Assembly (NCBI GenBank): GCA_951812925.1
Contig: OX638368.1
Location: 79,404,909-79,468,908, forward strand
DNA from: Calliopum simillimum
Taxonomy: Eukaryota > Arthropoda > Insecta > Diptera > Lauxaniidae
Reading direction: 5' to 3'
Length of the DNA: 64,000 nt
In this document: one piece after another, positions 45,061-57,611 of the stretch
Position numbering within the stretch: position 1 is the first letter of the stretch
Layout: the number at the start of each line of letters is the position of its first letter
The notes under the pieces: generated by a model
Database searches by the model: none
What the model saw: only the letters and a program-made list of their open reading frames with translations
Told to the model about the DNA's origin: nothing
Program-made: the position numbers and the translations under genes

Positions 45061-46435
45061 AGGGGAGACTGGGGCACATTTGACACTAAATTTTCAAAGG
45101 CCTGTATCCTTGAAAATTATTGCATGATCTTAATACTCTTTACTGTTTCTGAAACATTGATTATTTAAGATTAAATCCAAGAAAAAAAAATTTGAAATAA
45201 ATTGCATTAAGAGTCCTTTTTTAAATTTTTTCAAAAAAAGTCATTTTGTCAAATGTGCCCCTGGTACGGGGCACATTTGACATTGCAAGGGGCACATTTG
45301 ACACTCACAAAAATAACAGAAAAATATTAAACAAAACAATAATACATAAATTTTTTTCATATAAATGCAAATAATAAGTATGTATGTATTAACGAAGACT
45401 TATTTTACATATAAGTCGATGTCAAATATGTATTTAGTGCGTGAACCTGAAGTTGAGGTTTGTAGTTTAAACTCAAATGCACTCCTCAAAGTCAGGCAAA
45501 CATCAAACATTAAACAAGTTTTCAATATAAAGTACAATTTTCAACACTACCCTAAATGAAAACATCAACATAAAATGTTAAATTAGATAAGACCTAGTTT
45601 GGTGGAAATTTCTTTGGTTCGAATTTTGGGCAACACCATTGTCAAGATATCTGCAGCGCTTTCACATTACAGGACGTATTTCAAATCTATTTGATTATTA
45701 GTAAAAACTTCGCATACATGATGAACTTTGATGTCAATATGTTATATCGGCAATTCATCCATCCAGATTTTCAAATTAAAATAAGGGGTAAATGTTGGAA
45801 AGCATCTATTCAAAAATCTTGTATTGTAGACAAAACAAAAGTAACAAATTATATCAAATCAAATGAAATGGATTCTGTGTCGGAAGTCGGGGTTTCTCGT
45901 TAGTTTCCGATATTAGAAACAGCGTATTTAACTTTTTTTCATCGTCTTTGTGTCTGTTTGTCTTCATTTTGTAGTGGCATACCATATCTTTAAAAAGATA
46001 AAACTAGAAAATCTTATAAAATGCACAAATACATATGTCTGGAGAACGTCAAATGTGCCCCTTCGGCAAAAGTCAAATGTGCCCCAAAATCTCTTGAAGA
46101 ATTAAAAATATTTTAAAATTCAAACTATTTGACCTTGATAAAAAATTCTTTTATTCTATTAATTATAAAGGTTAGTGCTACCAAATTTGCATAACAACTT
46201 TTAATAAACAATACAACTTTATTTGCAAAACCCTTACGAACAAGATGCCAAAAATTACAAAAAAAAACATATAAGCGCGGGAGGAGTTGAAAGAGATCTG
46301 CCAAAGTACATTACGCTGCTTCAACTCTAATTAGTTATGTTTCTGCATTTCAGGTTTTTGGTTCGAAAGGCGTGTTCACACCGAAAATGGCAAAGTCAAA
46401 TGTGCCCCAGTGTCAAATGTACCCCAGCATACCCT
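45061..46435. mobile_element. Element with AGGGGAGACTGGGGCAC ends and GGGGCACATTTGACA repeats
   Basis: The left end AGGGGAGACTGGGGCACATT and the right end AATGTACCCCAGCATACCCT form an inverted pair. GGGGCACATTTGACA words cluster inside the left end (45252-45305) and their complements inside the right end (46048-46090, 46393-46430). TAT/ATA surrounds both ends, so TA or TATA may be the target. A Copia scrap lies inside. No transposase was seen. Confidence 0.75.
45585..45755 (-). pseudogene. Copia pol C-terminal scrap
   Basis: The minus strand reads HIDIKVHHVCEVFTNNQIDLKYV, a stop, then ADILTMVLPKIRTKEISTKLGLI and a stop. This is the end of Ty1/copia RNase H (KHIDIK..H..RE) and the ADILTK..P tail. 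One nonsense codon is visible. LTRs were not found. Confidence 0.75.
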
Positions 46436-46735
46436 ATAAGCCGTTTGAAACTAATCCGTTTACATTCATTGAATAGTAATAATAGGGTAATGCTTAATGT
46501 AACTTTTTTGCATAAAATTATTAAATGCGAAACTAATTCACCAATTTTACTTCAAGCAATAGATTTCAACGTTTCAGGAAGAGACTTTCGCCCTCTAAAG
46601 GTACTTTTGCCCTCTAAAGGTGTCAAATGGTCAAATCATGCACAGTTTAGTCCCTTCCGTAACATTTGTAACAATTTTAACAGTTTATACGTATACCACT
46701 TATATTCTATTGATGACTTAAGTGTAAAATAATCT

Positions 46736-47203
46736 TGCACTTGAACTCCTTGCTCGTGTTGCGTTTTCTCCTTTCTTGTTCATTTTTCGATCTGTAGCTT
46801 CAAAGCGTGTATCCCGCGTTGTCACTGATCCGCTAAACAGCAGAGCAGTCCGGCCTGCTAGTGGTCGGTCACCAACCGTACGTTACACGGACGCCTCTCG
46901 GGCGGGTAGGTGGGTGGTGGGATCGCAGATAACGTTCGTAAAAAAAAAAAAAAAAGTACATCGGAAATAACTATTTTAGTTTTGTTTGGTAGTATTTTTC
47001 AAATTTACCGTTTTTCGACTTTTTTCAAAAATTGAAGTCATTGAACCTGATTTAAAAACTATTTGTTTTTATTCAGTAAGCAATCACGAGTAATTTGATG
47101 CCTTTTTTGGAGTTCTCGACATTTTGGTTTAAATTTTTATGCTTAAAAGCTTTCAGTATGCGTATTCACAGGCAAGCGTTTAACTGTGTCAGTAGTTGTG
47201 CAG
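46736..47203. other. GC-rich patch ending in a 15 A run, then AT-rich flank
   Basis: Positions ~46800-46930 are clearly richer in G+C than the neighbourhood and end at ~46940-46955 in a run of 15 A. That suggests the 3' end of a retroposed copy, either the LINE B tail or a SINE. I found no tRNA-type A/B boxes and no matching target duplication. The rest is AT-rich. Confidence 0.4.
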
Positions 47204-47549
47204 CCGGTATCTGGCGCGTACTCTTTCTTATATTTCATGTTCCTGCTACACATGCAGCCGGAACTACTGGCGCAAATTTGTATGGAGTTCTTTTCATTCA
47301 AACATCCTGCTAGACGGGCAGCATGTTTGTAAGAAGACTGAACGTACAACTGCGTTCTTCTGCGCGTTTACCGAACTCCTAGGATGTAGAAGTCCCTATT
47401 AACTCTGGAGACACATTGACCACTAAATTATATATATGATTAATTATGTATAATAATGTTATTTAGGATTAAGATTTTTAAACTTATTGTTAGTCTCCTA
47501 AGATGAGAAGATTCAATAAATGAATTCAAGTATTAAAAAAAAAAAAAAA
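47204..47549 (+). mobile_element. Retroposed ~346 bp insertion with poly(A)
   Basis: The exact 12 bp duplication GTAGTTGTGCAG (47192-47203 and 47550-47561) bounds a unit ending in AATAAA (~47515) and a ~16 A tail. This is the mark of target-primed reverse transcription. The source could be a SINE or the 3' UTR of a LINE; no protein domain was recognised. Confidence 0.82.
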
Positions 47550-47561
47550 GTAGTTGTGCAG

Positions 47562-48594
47562 ATCTGCGTCACTTGCTTGCAGCGTATGCAAAATATAAAA
47601 GCTGTCCATAAACTCCGTGACACTAAAATTCGCTAAAATGAACCCCCTTCCCCCTATGTGATAAAAAGTGACGCTGGACCAGACCCCCCTAGCGTCATGT
47701 GACGGTAACCGAAACCCCCATATCCATGTTTTTTTTATGCATATACCAGTGCAAAAGTTGTTTAAGTTGCCTTTTGAGCACATTGATTTATTTATTTTTT
47801 ATTTCCTTCAAATTTCATGACTGTAAAAAGTACCATTATGAAGTTATAGCGAAAGCAATTGTGACTTTTGCACTACAATATGCAAAGAAAATTCAAAAAA
47901 AGGTTCTACTGTAAAATTTGTTTTTTGCAGGTTAAGTCTTTTTGGCGGTTAAGGCTTGATATAGTTGCACTAGTATTGAATTTCGAACTTTGAGTTGTTA
48001 TAAGTATGATAATGACCGCTTTTCTGGAAAAATTTAATTCATAAACTACAATCATTAAACTGACGGTTTTTCAGTATATCGCTGATGTTTAACGATTCTA
48101 AAGAATAACAATTTATATTTTCAAATTATTCCTCAGTTCATACTGAAAGTGTGTTATAAATTGTTAATCATCATTTTTGTATGCAAAAATTGCAAAACTA
48201 ATATTTTTAAAATTGTAATTTAAAGTCATTAAAGTTAAACAATTTGTATACAGTCAAGTACCTCTATTTCAAAGAATGATATCTCTGAAAGTAATAATCT
48301 GATTGGAAAATTTAAAAGGTAAGATATAATAAGGAAGATAATGGCTATCTGGCATTGACAAAAGTTAAATAAACTACCTCCTGGATATGCACCATATGTT
48401 TAAAAATAGCGCTTTTTGAATTTTGAAGCAAAGATAGCACGGATCATATACCTGATGGAGAAAATCGGGTGCCAAATTCGGATTTAGCGACCATTAGTTA
48501 ACCATACAGATCTCATTTAAAATTGTTTTCTCTCAGTTTGTTGCACTGAGATATCATATTCTATATAAAAACTTTCTGCGCGCCTTTAAACAAA
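47562..48594. other. AT-rich stretch, nothing recognised
   Basis: The segment 47640-47710 holds a less AT-rich patch (CCCCCTTCCCCC, GACCCCCCTAGC). Otherwise no repeats, frames with domains, or RNA genes could be supported. Confidence 0.45.
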
Positions 48595-48709
48595 TAACAG
48601 GTCATTCAATAAGTCCGTAGGATGACACATAGATGGCATTACTAGAATTTTTTCCATATGATTTTTATTTAGTACTAACCTTCAAACGATACGTGTATAA
48701 ATTTGACAG

Positions 48710-49092
48710 TGATTATGGGAATCTTTCTTTGACGGTGCGGTTGAGGAAGCCTAGGGATGAGTTTTTTGACGGTCAGCTGAAATGGCATAAAATCTCAAGC
48801 TCAGGAAAAGTTTGAAATTTTATGCAGAAAGAAGAAACAAATGGCAGTTTTAGGAATTAGTTTTTCTTTATTTGAACTAAGGATTCTTATCGTTGTACTG
48901 ATTACAAGTTTTCAGTTGGAGTGCTGCTAGACAAGTGAAGGAAATCACTTGGGTCATAAAGTTAGGTAAAAATAAGAATTTAGTAGCTAAAATATGAAGT
49001 TTAGCACTTAAGCGGATAATACTAAACGCCATCTGAAGGTGAGCGGCGTGCTTTCGCCGTGGCAAAAAGAATATTACCATCTGGCATAAACA
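48710..49092 (-). repeat. 3' LTR of the BEL/Pao element
   Basis: On the minus strand it reads TGTTTATGCCAGATGG...CCCATAATCA. It is ~97% like 57612-58007. A purine-rich tract (AGGCGGGCGGCGA on the minus strand, ~49093-49105) abuts its start, as a plus-strand primer would. Confidence 0.93.
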
Positions 49093-49401
49093 TCGCCGCC
49101 CGCCTTGCAGGATAGCTGCAAAAAAAAAAAAAATCTGAAAAAATTAAGTTTTAGCTTAAAAAATAAATAAATGTAAAGGAATTCATTTCAATGGGTTTTA
49201 TAAAAGTATGTATAAAAGTAATTAAATATACAAATTAAAAAGATTTTTATAGTTGGAATACATTTGCAATTCAATTAATTTTTTTAATTTGATAACAATT
49301 CAAAACTATATATTAAACTAAGCGATAAAGAATACGTTTGCATTTTGCTTTTTAATTCTTGAGAGTTCAAATTACGCGTATTTTTTTGTATGGAAATATG
49401 C

Positions 49402-50215
49402 CTACGTGGAGCAAGACCCGGAAAGGACATAGCCAAAAACTGTGTTTTGGGCAACAGGAAGTCCCTCAGAGCTAGGTATAATTCCAGGTCGAATTGTCCT
49501 GGTGTACAAGTCAGCACCCAAGATAAGAGATATAGGGGCGCTTCTATCAAAATTTGGATCCGCAAGCACGATGTTATCAAATTTTTCACAAATTTTCGCG
49601 TTTATAGCCTTCGAAGGCGTTTTCAACGATATTTTATCAACAATATTAAAAGTAGCTTCTAGTTTTATATTAGGATTGGAATGAGCCCGAATTATTAAGG
49701 AGCAAAGCCGATCATTTCCGATATTAGAAACAGGTACGCGGAGCTTCTCAACTAAACCTGAGGAGATAAGGCTTACGGCTAAGCAAGGATCTATAAGCGA
49801 TCTTGCATAGTGTAATCGTTCTTCGATTTGCACTCTTAGAAGTGCCGTTGGAAATAATGTAGTTACATGCTGTTCCAGTAGGGATGCTACTGTCACTGTA
49901 TCTGACGGAATAGAACTTGGCGGTATCATGGATTTGATACTGCGGCTGCGTTCATGTAGATGGAGTAATGTGTGGTGATCCTGTTGTAGAGTGCTTGTGA
50001 GCCAAGTAGTTTGAGCAGTACCTATGGATAAGTACTGCACGCATACGATGCTCCGTTTTCATTTGTATTAATTTTGGGCATGCTCGAAGAGCATGATACC
50101 CACTGCAAACACGACATTGGTACCCCTTAGTTTTTTGTCCTGGATGACGTTGGATAGAGAGACGGGCTTGAACTGCGCTTACAGCAGCTGGCTTATTAGA
50201 AACAATTCTTGGCAT
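49402..50215 (-). pseudogene. Post-pol ORF: zinc knuckle plus retropepsin-like domain
   Basis: After pol stops at 50283, a new ATG at 50215 starts MPRIVSNKPA. A zinc knuckle, CRVCSGYHALRAC, follows, then a second Cys/His cluster ending HHTLLHLHERSR. A frameshift near 49950-50040 leads to a ~130-residue retropepsin-like domain: SLIDPCLAVSLISSGLVEKL, ILGADLYTRTIRPGI, then NTVFGYVLSGSC at 49402. The position of the catalytic Asp-Ser/Thr-Gly is Asp-Pro-Cys, so it is unlikely to be an active protease. I recall similar proteins scattered in fly genomes; function unknown. Confidence 0.7.
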
Positions 50216-50282
50216 GATGAAACTGAAAGAGACATTAAGACAGACATGAGGAAAGAAGGGATTGGGAGAACGAAAAGTACTG

Positions 50283-53200
50283 TCAATTTGTTGGGAGAAG
50301 TACTAATTTAACGATTGGACGCGTTATTGGACCTCTTTCCGTCACGATTTCAGGGACGCGCACTAATTTGTCTTTACCGCAGTAGACTTTGGACACGCGA
50401 CCCAAGCGCCATTCTTGGGGAGGAAGATTATCGTCGCGAAATACTACGATTGAATCGATTTTGACATTTTCTTCCGGTTTTTTCCATTTATTTCGATTGT
50501 GGAGTTCCTTTAAGTACTCGTTTTTCCACCGAGTACAGATATGTTGTAGTAGTGCTGTGAGCTTTTGCCATCTGTTTATAATGGAAACCGGCTGCTCAAT
50601 AATTTGTGGTTCTATCGGAGCTAAAAGTGGACCACCAAGTAAAAAATGACCCGGAGTTAACGCTGCAATATCTGAAGGGTTTTCTGACATTGTAGAAATA
50701 GGTCTGGAATTAAGACATGCTTCGATTTTAGACTAAAGTGTTGACATCTCTTCAAACGTGTATTTAAAAGAGCCTGCAATTTTTTTGAAGTGTATCTTAA
50801 AGCTTTTAACGCCAGCTTCCCACAAACCGCCCATATGCGGGGCGCCAGGAGGAATGAAGTGCCAGGTTATATGGAGGTGGCAGAATTGGGAAACTAAAGC
50901 TGTTCGAGAAACTTTGAAAAAATCGCGTTCAAGTTCCTTGGATGCCCCTACAAATGTTTTTCTATTGTCGGAGTATAAGTGAAGTGGACAGCCGCGCCGT
51001 GAAATAAAACGATTAAAAGCTGCCGGGAACGCAGGAGTAGAAAGAGTACTGGTGACTTCTAAATGTATGGCCTTTGTAGAGAAACATACACAGACGCAAA
51101 CATATCCCTTAGTGATCAAGCATGCTCGACCAGTGTAATTTTTTATTTCAAATGGGCCAGCGAAATCTAAGCCAGTATGTTCAAAAGGACGAGATAAAGA
51201 CGTTCTCTCCGGAGGTAAAGATCCCTTCAATTGTGCTCGAATTTGTTGCCTTTGAAGGACACATGGTTTGCAGTTATGAATTGTTACTTTGATAAGATTT
51301 TTGACCCTCGGTATCCAAAAACTGCGAACGAATAAGCCGAAGTACCAATTGATTTCCCCCGTGTAGAGAAATCTTATGGGTAAAATGAACAAGTAGCCGA
51401 GTGAACGCACAGTTATATGGAAGAATAACTGGATGGCGTTCATCGTAGGATAAAACTGGTGATGAAACTAGTCTCCCAAAAACACGAAGGATACCAGCAG
51501 CATCTATAAACGGGTTTAAATTAAGAAAGCTACTTGAAGATGAAATAGTTCTATTTATTGACAATGCGTAGTATTCTGAAGGATATGAAACTTTTTGACT
51601 AAGGATAATCAAACGATCTCTGACACTTTTAATTTCTGCACTAGTGATATCTTCAGATAGGTATTGACAATTTTTACGATGGAGCGGATGAGTGTTTTTG
51701 AAAAAACGTACTATGTATGCAATGACTCGCATTGCTCTATCGAATGATGAAAAACGATCTAATATATCATCGAACCTTTGAAAAAAAGTAAAGTGAGCTT
51801 TAACAGCTTTTTGTTCTAGATTGGTTTCAAGTTCAGTACTATCAGGGAAACTTGGCCAATAAACTGGGTCAAGCTTAAGCCATTTAGGCCCATGCCACCA
51901 AAGATCATTATTTACAAGTTCCTGCGGTAAAAGCCCTCGACTTCCAAGATCAGCAGGATTATCTTGCGAGTTGACATGGAACCAGTTAGCTGGACCCACT
52001 AGTTGAACAATTTTTGAGACGCGATTTGCTACAAAGGTTTGCCATTGGCACGGCGGTTCTCGGAGCCAAGCAAGGACTATCGTTGAATCCGTCCAGAAAT
52101 ATATATTATAACGCTGTACGTCGAGAGATGGAACTATACTGTCTACCATTTCCGCTAAAAGAAGTGCACCACACAATTCAAGTCTCGGGATTGAAATAGT
52201 TTTCACTGGAGATACTTTAGTTTTAGCTAGCAATAAATTAGTCGAAACAGAACCAGATGCAGAGCGAATCCGTATGTAGATTGTAGCAGCATATGCCTTC
52301 TCTGATGCGTCGCAAAACGCATGAAATTCTACATCACAATTGGGAGAAAAATCAACCCATCTTGGGATCTTTATAGAATTTATTTGTGGGTAGCTTTCTA
52401 GAAAACTGTGCCACAACTGCAAGCAGTTTTCTGACAAATTGTCGTCCCAGTCATTTTTTGACAATGCAAGGTGCTAACCAACCCGCTGGATCAAATAGTT
52501 TAGAAATCTGAGATAAGACCTGAAGTTTAGTGAAGGTTGGTTTGCGTTCGAGTGGTTTTGTGGAAAAGTAAAATTCATCTGATTTCGCGTTCCACTTTAT
52601 GCCTAACGTTTTAGCATTGCTGCAATCGTCTAACTGCAGGAAATTTTCATTTAGTAAATGCTCACGAGAAATGCCTTTAAGGATGGCTTTGGAATTGGAA
52701 GTCCATTTTCGCAGAAAGAAACCTGCTGAATTGAGAGCAGCAATAATTTCATCTCGTGCGCGGATAGCAGTGGACAAATCATGACCCCCTGCCAGAACAT
52801 CGTCAACATACATGGAGTTGCACAATATACTACTAGCTAGCGGAAAGGTTTGCTGCACACCAACAGCTAACTGCAACAACGTGCGGATAGCTAAATAGGG
52901 GGCGCAATTAACGCAGAAAGTCACAGTTTGAAGCTCATAGTCCTGAACTTCATCCTGTGGTGAATCACGAAATTAAATTCTTTGGAATGGCGTATGATGC
53001 GGATCCACAAGAATTTGCCTGTACATCTTCTGGATATTACTATTGAAAACAAAGCGGAAAAAACGCCATTTAAGAATAAGAAGTGTTAAATCTGATTGTA
53101 ACACTGGGCCAGTATGCAAGATGTCGTTTAAGCTTTTGCCATTAGACGTAGGACTTGATGCGTAAAACACCACACGAATTTTTGTCGTGGTACTCTCTGG

Positions 53201-54290
53201 TTTTATCACCGCATGGTGTGGTATGTAATAATGACTAGGAAGGTGAGAGTACTTTGGAGAGAAAACAATTTTCATATGGTTAAGATCGATATATTCGCGG
53301 ACAACATCGTCATACTGGGTCTTGAACTCTGAGTTTTTACTAAGTCGGATTTCGTTCCTCAGAAATTGAGCGTTGGCAATCGCACGAGATTGTCCAATGG
53401 TCAAGCTTTTAGGGTATTCTTCTTTAAATGGAAGAGAAACTATATATCGATCATCTTCATTTCCCTTAGTGGTTTTGACAAATAAATCCTCGCAAAAACG
53501 ATCGGAAGGAGTAGCTAATTTTTTCTGCTGGAGGTCCTCCACCTCCCAAAAACGAGAAATTTCCTTATCCAACGCAACCTCATTAAAGAATGAAACATAC
53601 GTTGCGGAAGCGGAGACAAAATTACTAACGGGACCGGTTAAAATCCATCCGAAAATGGTTTCTTGAGCGATTAAAGAATCACAAATATTGCGTTGTATGC
53701 CGTCAAGCAAGACCATTGGCAGTAAATCAACACCGATCAAAATATCAATGTGTGCACTCCTGTAAAATTCAACATCTGCCAGCTTGATATTAGGAAGTTT
53801 TTCTAATATCGAAGAGTCGACGGTATGCGTCGGAAGACTTCCCGTGAGGTGGGGAATAACTAGAGCTGACGTTTTGATTTCAATCGCTGCATCAGCAGGA
53901 GATCGCAACACAAATGAGCACATTTTTTGTGACTTCGCTGAGATGGCATTGTTTAAGCCAGAAACCTGCACTTGAATTGATTTGGATGGAAGTTTTAAAA
54001 GCTTAAAGAGTTTTTCAGAAATGAATGTGGCTTCAGATCCGGAATCGATCAGAGCCAGAGCAGTATAGGTGATGCCTAAATGACATATTTGCACGATAGC
54101 TGTACCCAAAAGAACACTTTTGGAGCTGGATGCAAAACAAGTTTGCACCGTATTGTCATTAGAAATAGATTCAGTGGACTGTACTTGAGATATATGAGCT
54201 TTTTGGACATTGTTACCTGAAAATGATGGAGAATTTGGATTTAAGGGTGCTGAATTGGCTACAAAACTCTCATGATGCAAGAGAGTATTG
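50283..54290 (-). pseudogene. BEL/Pao pol: protease, RT, RNase H, integrase
   Basis: Protease ALIDSGSEATFISEKLF is near 54050. RT has SMYVDDVLAGG (~52800) and LFDPAGWLAP. RNase H has CDASEKAYAATIYIR, IPRLELCGALLLAEMV and WTDSTIVLAWL (~52330-52080). Integrase has the zinc region, then GLDFAGPF (~51170), YSDNRKTF (~50970) and PHMGGLWEAGVKSF (~50820), the D,D,E set. The BEL C-terminal domain (TPGHFLLGGPLL.. to KLVLLPTN) ends at 50283. Breaks are a nonsense codon near 52975, an indel near 52455 and one near 51290-51440, plus a stop near 50733. Confidence 0.9.
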
Positions 54291-54299
54291 TGCCTTTTG

Positions 54300-55501
54300 T
54301 TACATTTAATGCAATTATGCTTACTCTTACATTCCTTAATCGTGTGTGCATGTGCAAAGCAATTAATGCAAAGACCAAGTTATTTAACGGTGGATAGTCG
54401 ATCTGTTGTATTCATTTTCAAAAACTGCGAACAGTTGAGAATCGTATGCTGTTCTTTATTGCAGATCTTGCATTTTGGAATGGTCATATTAGCATGATAA
54501 GTGTTAATTTTCCTTACTGAATTACGATTACTTGTATTGGAGATTGAATTACTTGGCTTTTGTGAAATAGATTTGACATTAAGGGAGCCTTTGATATCTG
54601 AAACCGTTTCTAAGGTTTGATATCGACTGGTCAGGAATAAATCTAGTTCTTCCCAGGTTGGAATTGAAATTTTACACTTCAAGGATTGCTCCCAGAGTGA
54701 AAGCGTAGCATCTGGCAAGCGACTAGAGCACAAAAAAACAAAAATGGGGTCCTAGTTAGAAATTTGGATATTGTACAATTTGAGTGCAGATATACAACCT
54801 TGTATATCGCGCTGAAGTTTTTTAAGCGCACTTACCGACTCAGTTGTCACAGCATTAAGGCTGAATAAAATCCGGAGTTGACTATTCACTAAGATTCTCT
54901 TGTTTTCGAAGCGATCTTTAAGGTTGGTCCAGGCCAAATCAAACCCTTCATTGGTTAAAGGAGATTTTTTTACGATGTCGCGGGCTTCCCTTCGCGTTTT
55001 CTGATTTAAGTGAAACAATTTCTCAACTGGACTCAACTTGGAATTGTTGATATATATGGCGGTGAACATGTCACGGAAAGAAGGCCAGGAGAGATAATCA
55101 CCATTGAATATTTCCATATCGCATGGTGGTAAGCGGAAATTGCTTCCTTGATTGTCAGCAGTTTTAGCTTCCATCGGTATAGAGGGAGTTTTGATACGCT
55201 CCTGAATGAGCTCACCCACCTTCCCAATGCATTGAACGTATGTGAGATACGTTTTTCGGTACCTGGTTTTTATGGACACAATGTCTGGCTTCTCCGATTT
55301 ATCAGCTCCAACGCTGGCCGCAGCCACCTCCCGCAAGCTGGCATTGTACGTATTTTTCACGTCGTACCACATGGCTTTCAGTTCATCCCTATGAATTTCT
55401 AACGAGTGAGTGGAAAAGTCCTGTGAAGGTATATCATTGAAATCACTTTCAAACTCCACCAAAAGATCAGACATCAGGATAAACGACTCAAGAGTGGACA
55501 T
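54300..55501 (-). pseudogene. BEL/Pao gag
   Basis: It begins at ATG 55501 (MSTLESFILMSDLLVE) and shows the BEL gag region (LPPCDMEIFNGDYLSWPSFRDMF). A TAG at ~54752 and a TAA at ~54380 interrupt one otherwise continuous frame. Zinc motifs CKICNKEQHTILNC and CINCFAHAHTIKEC..CIKC sit near the end (54470-54300) and lead straight into protease. Gag would form the particle that packages the RNA. Confidence 0.87.
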
Positions 55502-57611
55502 GGTGACAACTGTAAATAACTAACTCTAACGAAAACTGAAGCAACTATACCTTCTGTGAGAATAAGAATTCAAAATACCGACGATATAGTGGAATCTTGT
55601 GCACGAAATACAAGAAAAAATCCTGTCTTTGTGAAATTCTTTCACAAAAAGGAGACCAAAAATTTTGCTAATTTTCAAGTAGTCAGAAAGGATTGTTCTT
55701 CAAATTAAACGGATTTGAAACCACTGTTCGTAAGAGGGAACAGAAAAAACTTCGCTTTAGAAAGGCGCACGGCTAAGAAAATTCACTTCAGATTGTTAGG
55801 AATAAAACTTGCTTGAGAATAGCATTTAATATCATTGGAATCGAAGGAAAATTGAAAGAAATAATTTAGTTGAAAAGTGCAGCTGAGCTGATTTCTGAAC
55901 TAGGATAAGTTCACACTTTGAAATCGAAAAAAAAAAAAAAAAAAAAAATTAAAAAACACTGAGACGAAACTTCGCGGTATCTCGTATAAGTTTCAAGATA
56001 ATTTTAAACGATTTTAAAAAAAATTTAACCAAAAAAATATCTGCAAGAACTTTCACCAAAGAAAAATACTAAGCAGGCAATTCAAAACCTTAACTTTACA
56101 CCAAAAGATTTTCTTGTAAATATTTTATGATCGTTTTATTTTTTTTTTAAATTTCGAGAGAATTTTACAATTCGAGGGAAAAAAAATTTTTAATGAAAAG
56201 TTCGGTTTAATTTGATAATTTATTTTTGATTTTACTTAGTTTGATTAAATTATTTTTTTAAAAATTCAAAGCAGTTTTCTTTTAATGAATAATATTTTAG
56301 TTAACACTTTTCATAAAAAAATTTTCTTTCACTGTATTTATCTTAAAGACACTGTATGTATTTGTATTCACTTGCTGAAAAGTTAAAACATGTATATATG
56401 GTATTTCATCAAAAACACAATTTATGGAACATGCGAAAAATGAGACATTTGCATATAAAGGCAGATCTCTGTGAAAGTTCAATGACCTTATACTTTTGAA
56501 ACGTTGAAATGTACAAGACACTGCGACGAGATAGAAATGGAACGTGATCAAAAAATATGAGAGAGAATTTACATAAGGTTTTTTTGTAAACAAATGTTGC
56601 AAGAGAAAAGGAAAAGATGTTGCGAAAAAGAACTTTAAGTTGTTACAATGTTCGAAAAGAGAAACTTAAGAAAATTTAAACTCTTATGTTTTCGGACAAT
56701 GTTAACTACAGCCGCAATTCTGTTAAAAGCTGAACTTTTACATTAACATTAACTTGCGAATACGAACGTCGAAGTAAAATGTAAAAATGATTTTATGTAT
56801 GTAAAAAATTATGCAAAGACAAAAAAAAAAAAATGGCGGGAAAAATGCCAATACATGTATATATATATATATATAAATATGCTTTATTTAAGAAAATTTT
56901 AAAATTGGAATAAGGTTTTTTTACTTTTTTAGGAGATTTTCGCCAAACGCGAATATATATTTCTCAAAATGAAAATTATTGGAAAATGGAGGGAAAAACT
57001 GAAACTTTTTGCGTGACGTATTTATGTATACAGTATATGTATATCACACTAAAAATTGCAAAACTGTACATATATACCTATATGCTAAATTTGCAACTTT
57101 TAAACAATTTTGTTGCAGTTTTTTCCCTTATTTTTGAAAAATCTTTATTTATGAAAAATCTTTATTTTTACCTTTTTTGCTACCCTCTTTTATTGGACCT
57201 TTCTTTTCACGTTATTCCTTTTGATTTTGTCACTAAATCCAACACTTTTCCCACTTTACTATTATTTTTTTTTTTTCAAATTCTATTTGCTTTTAACAAT
57301 TTCCAAGTTTTTAACCGTTTTTGGAATTATTATTTTTTGTATTTTAATTTATTTTTTTTACACAAATTTTCCGCGCGTTTTGGAATATCGTTTTCGCGAC
57401 ACGAATTGGCCTGATGCGCCTGCGACAAGATTCTCTCAAGAACTTACAAGAATAAAACAAAAATGCAAAACGTACCTTATGTTGACTTCGAAAAGAGATA
57501 TCGATGGGAGCGAGTATACTTCTTTTTGGATCTGCCGATTATGTATGGAATTGAAGCTGAGAGAAAAAACTCGGAATCTTCCTCTGTATCCGGTTCGAAG
57601 TTGGACCAAAA
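55502..57611 (-). other. BEL/Pao leader between 5' LTR and gag
   Basis: About 2.1 kb of AT-rich sequence with no convincing frame on the minus strand. Just inside the LTR the minus strand reads TTTTGGTCCAACTTCGAACC; the TGG start is right for a primer-binding site, tRNA not assigned. Plus-strand frames at 56986-57634 are Phe/Leu-rich products of T-tracts. Confidence 0.6.

Larger units (their letters stand above)
44172..46735 (+). pseudogene. LINE B C-terminal region in three pieces
   Basis: Piece 1 (44172-44256) reads YYKTKLLYTSLVRPILEYASPVWNP. Piece 2 (44966-45060) reads NDQLESVEKQFLLFVIRGLP. Piece 3 (46438-46735) reads SRLKLIRLHSLNS ... FLHKIIKCETNSPILLQ ... FNVSGRDF and stops at 46732. 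Together they are the region after RT in CR1/Jockey-like ORF2. A hAT MITE and an unrelated element separate them. Only a small frame slip at 46438 disturbs the join. Confidence 0.78.
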
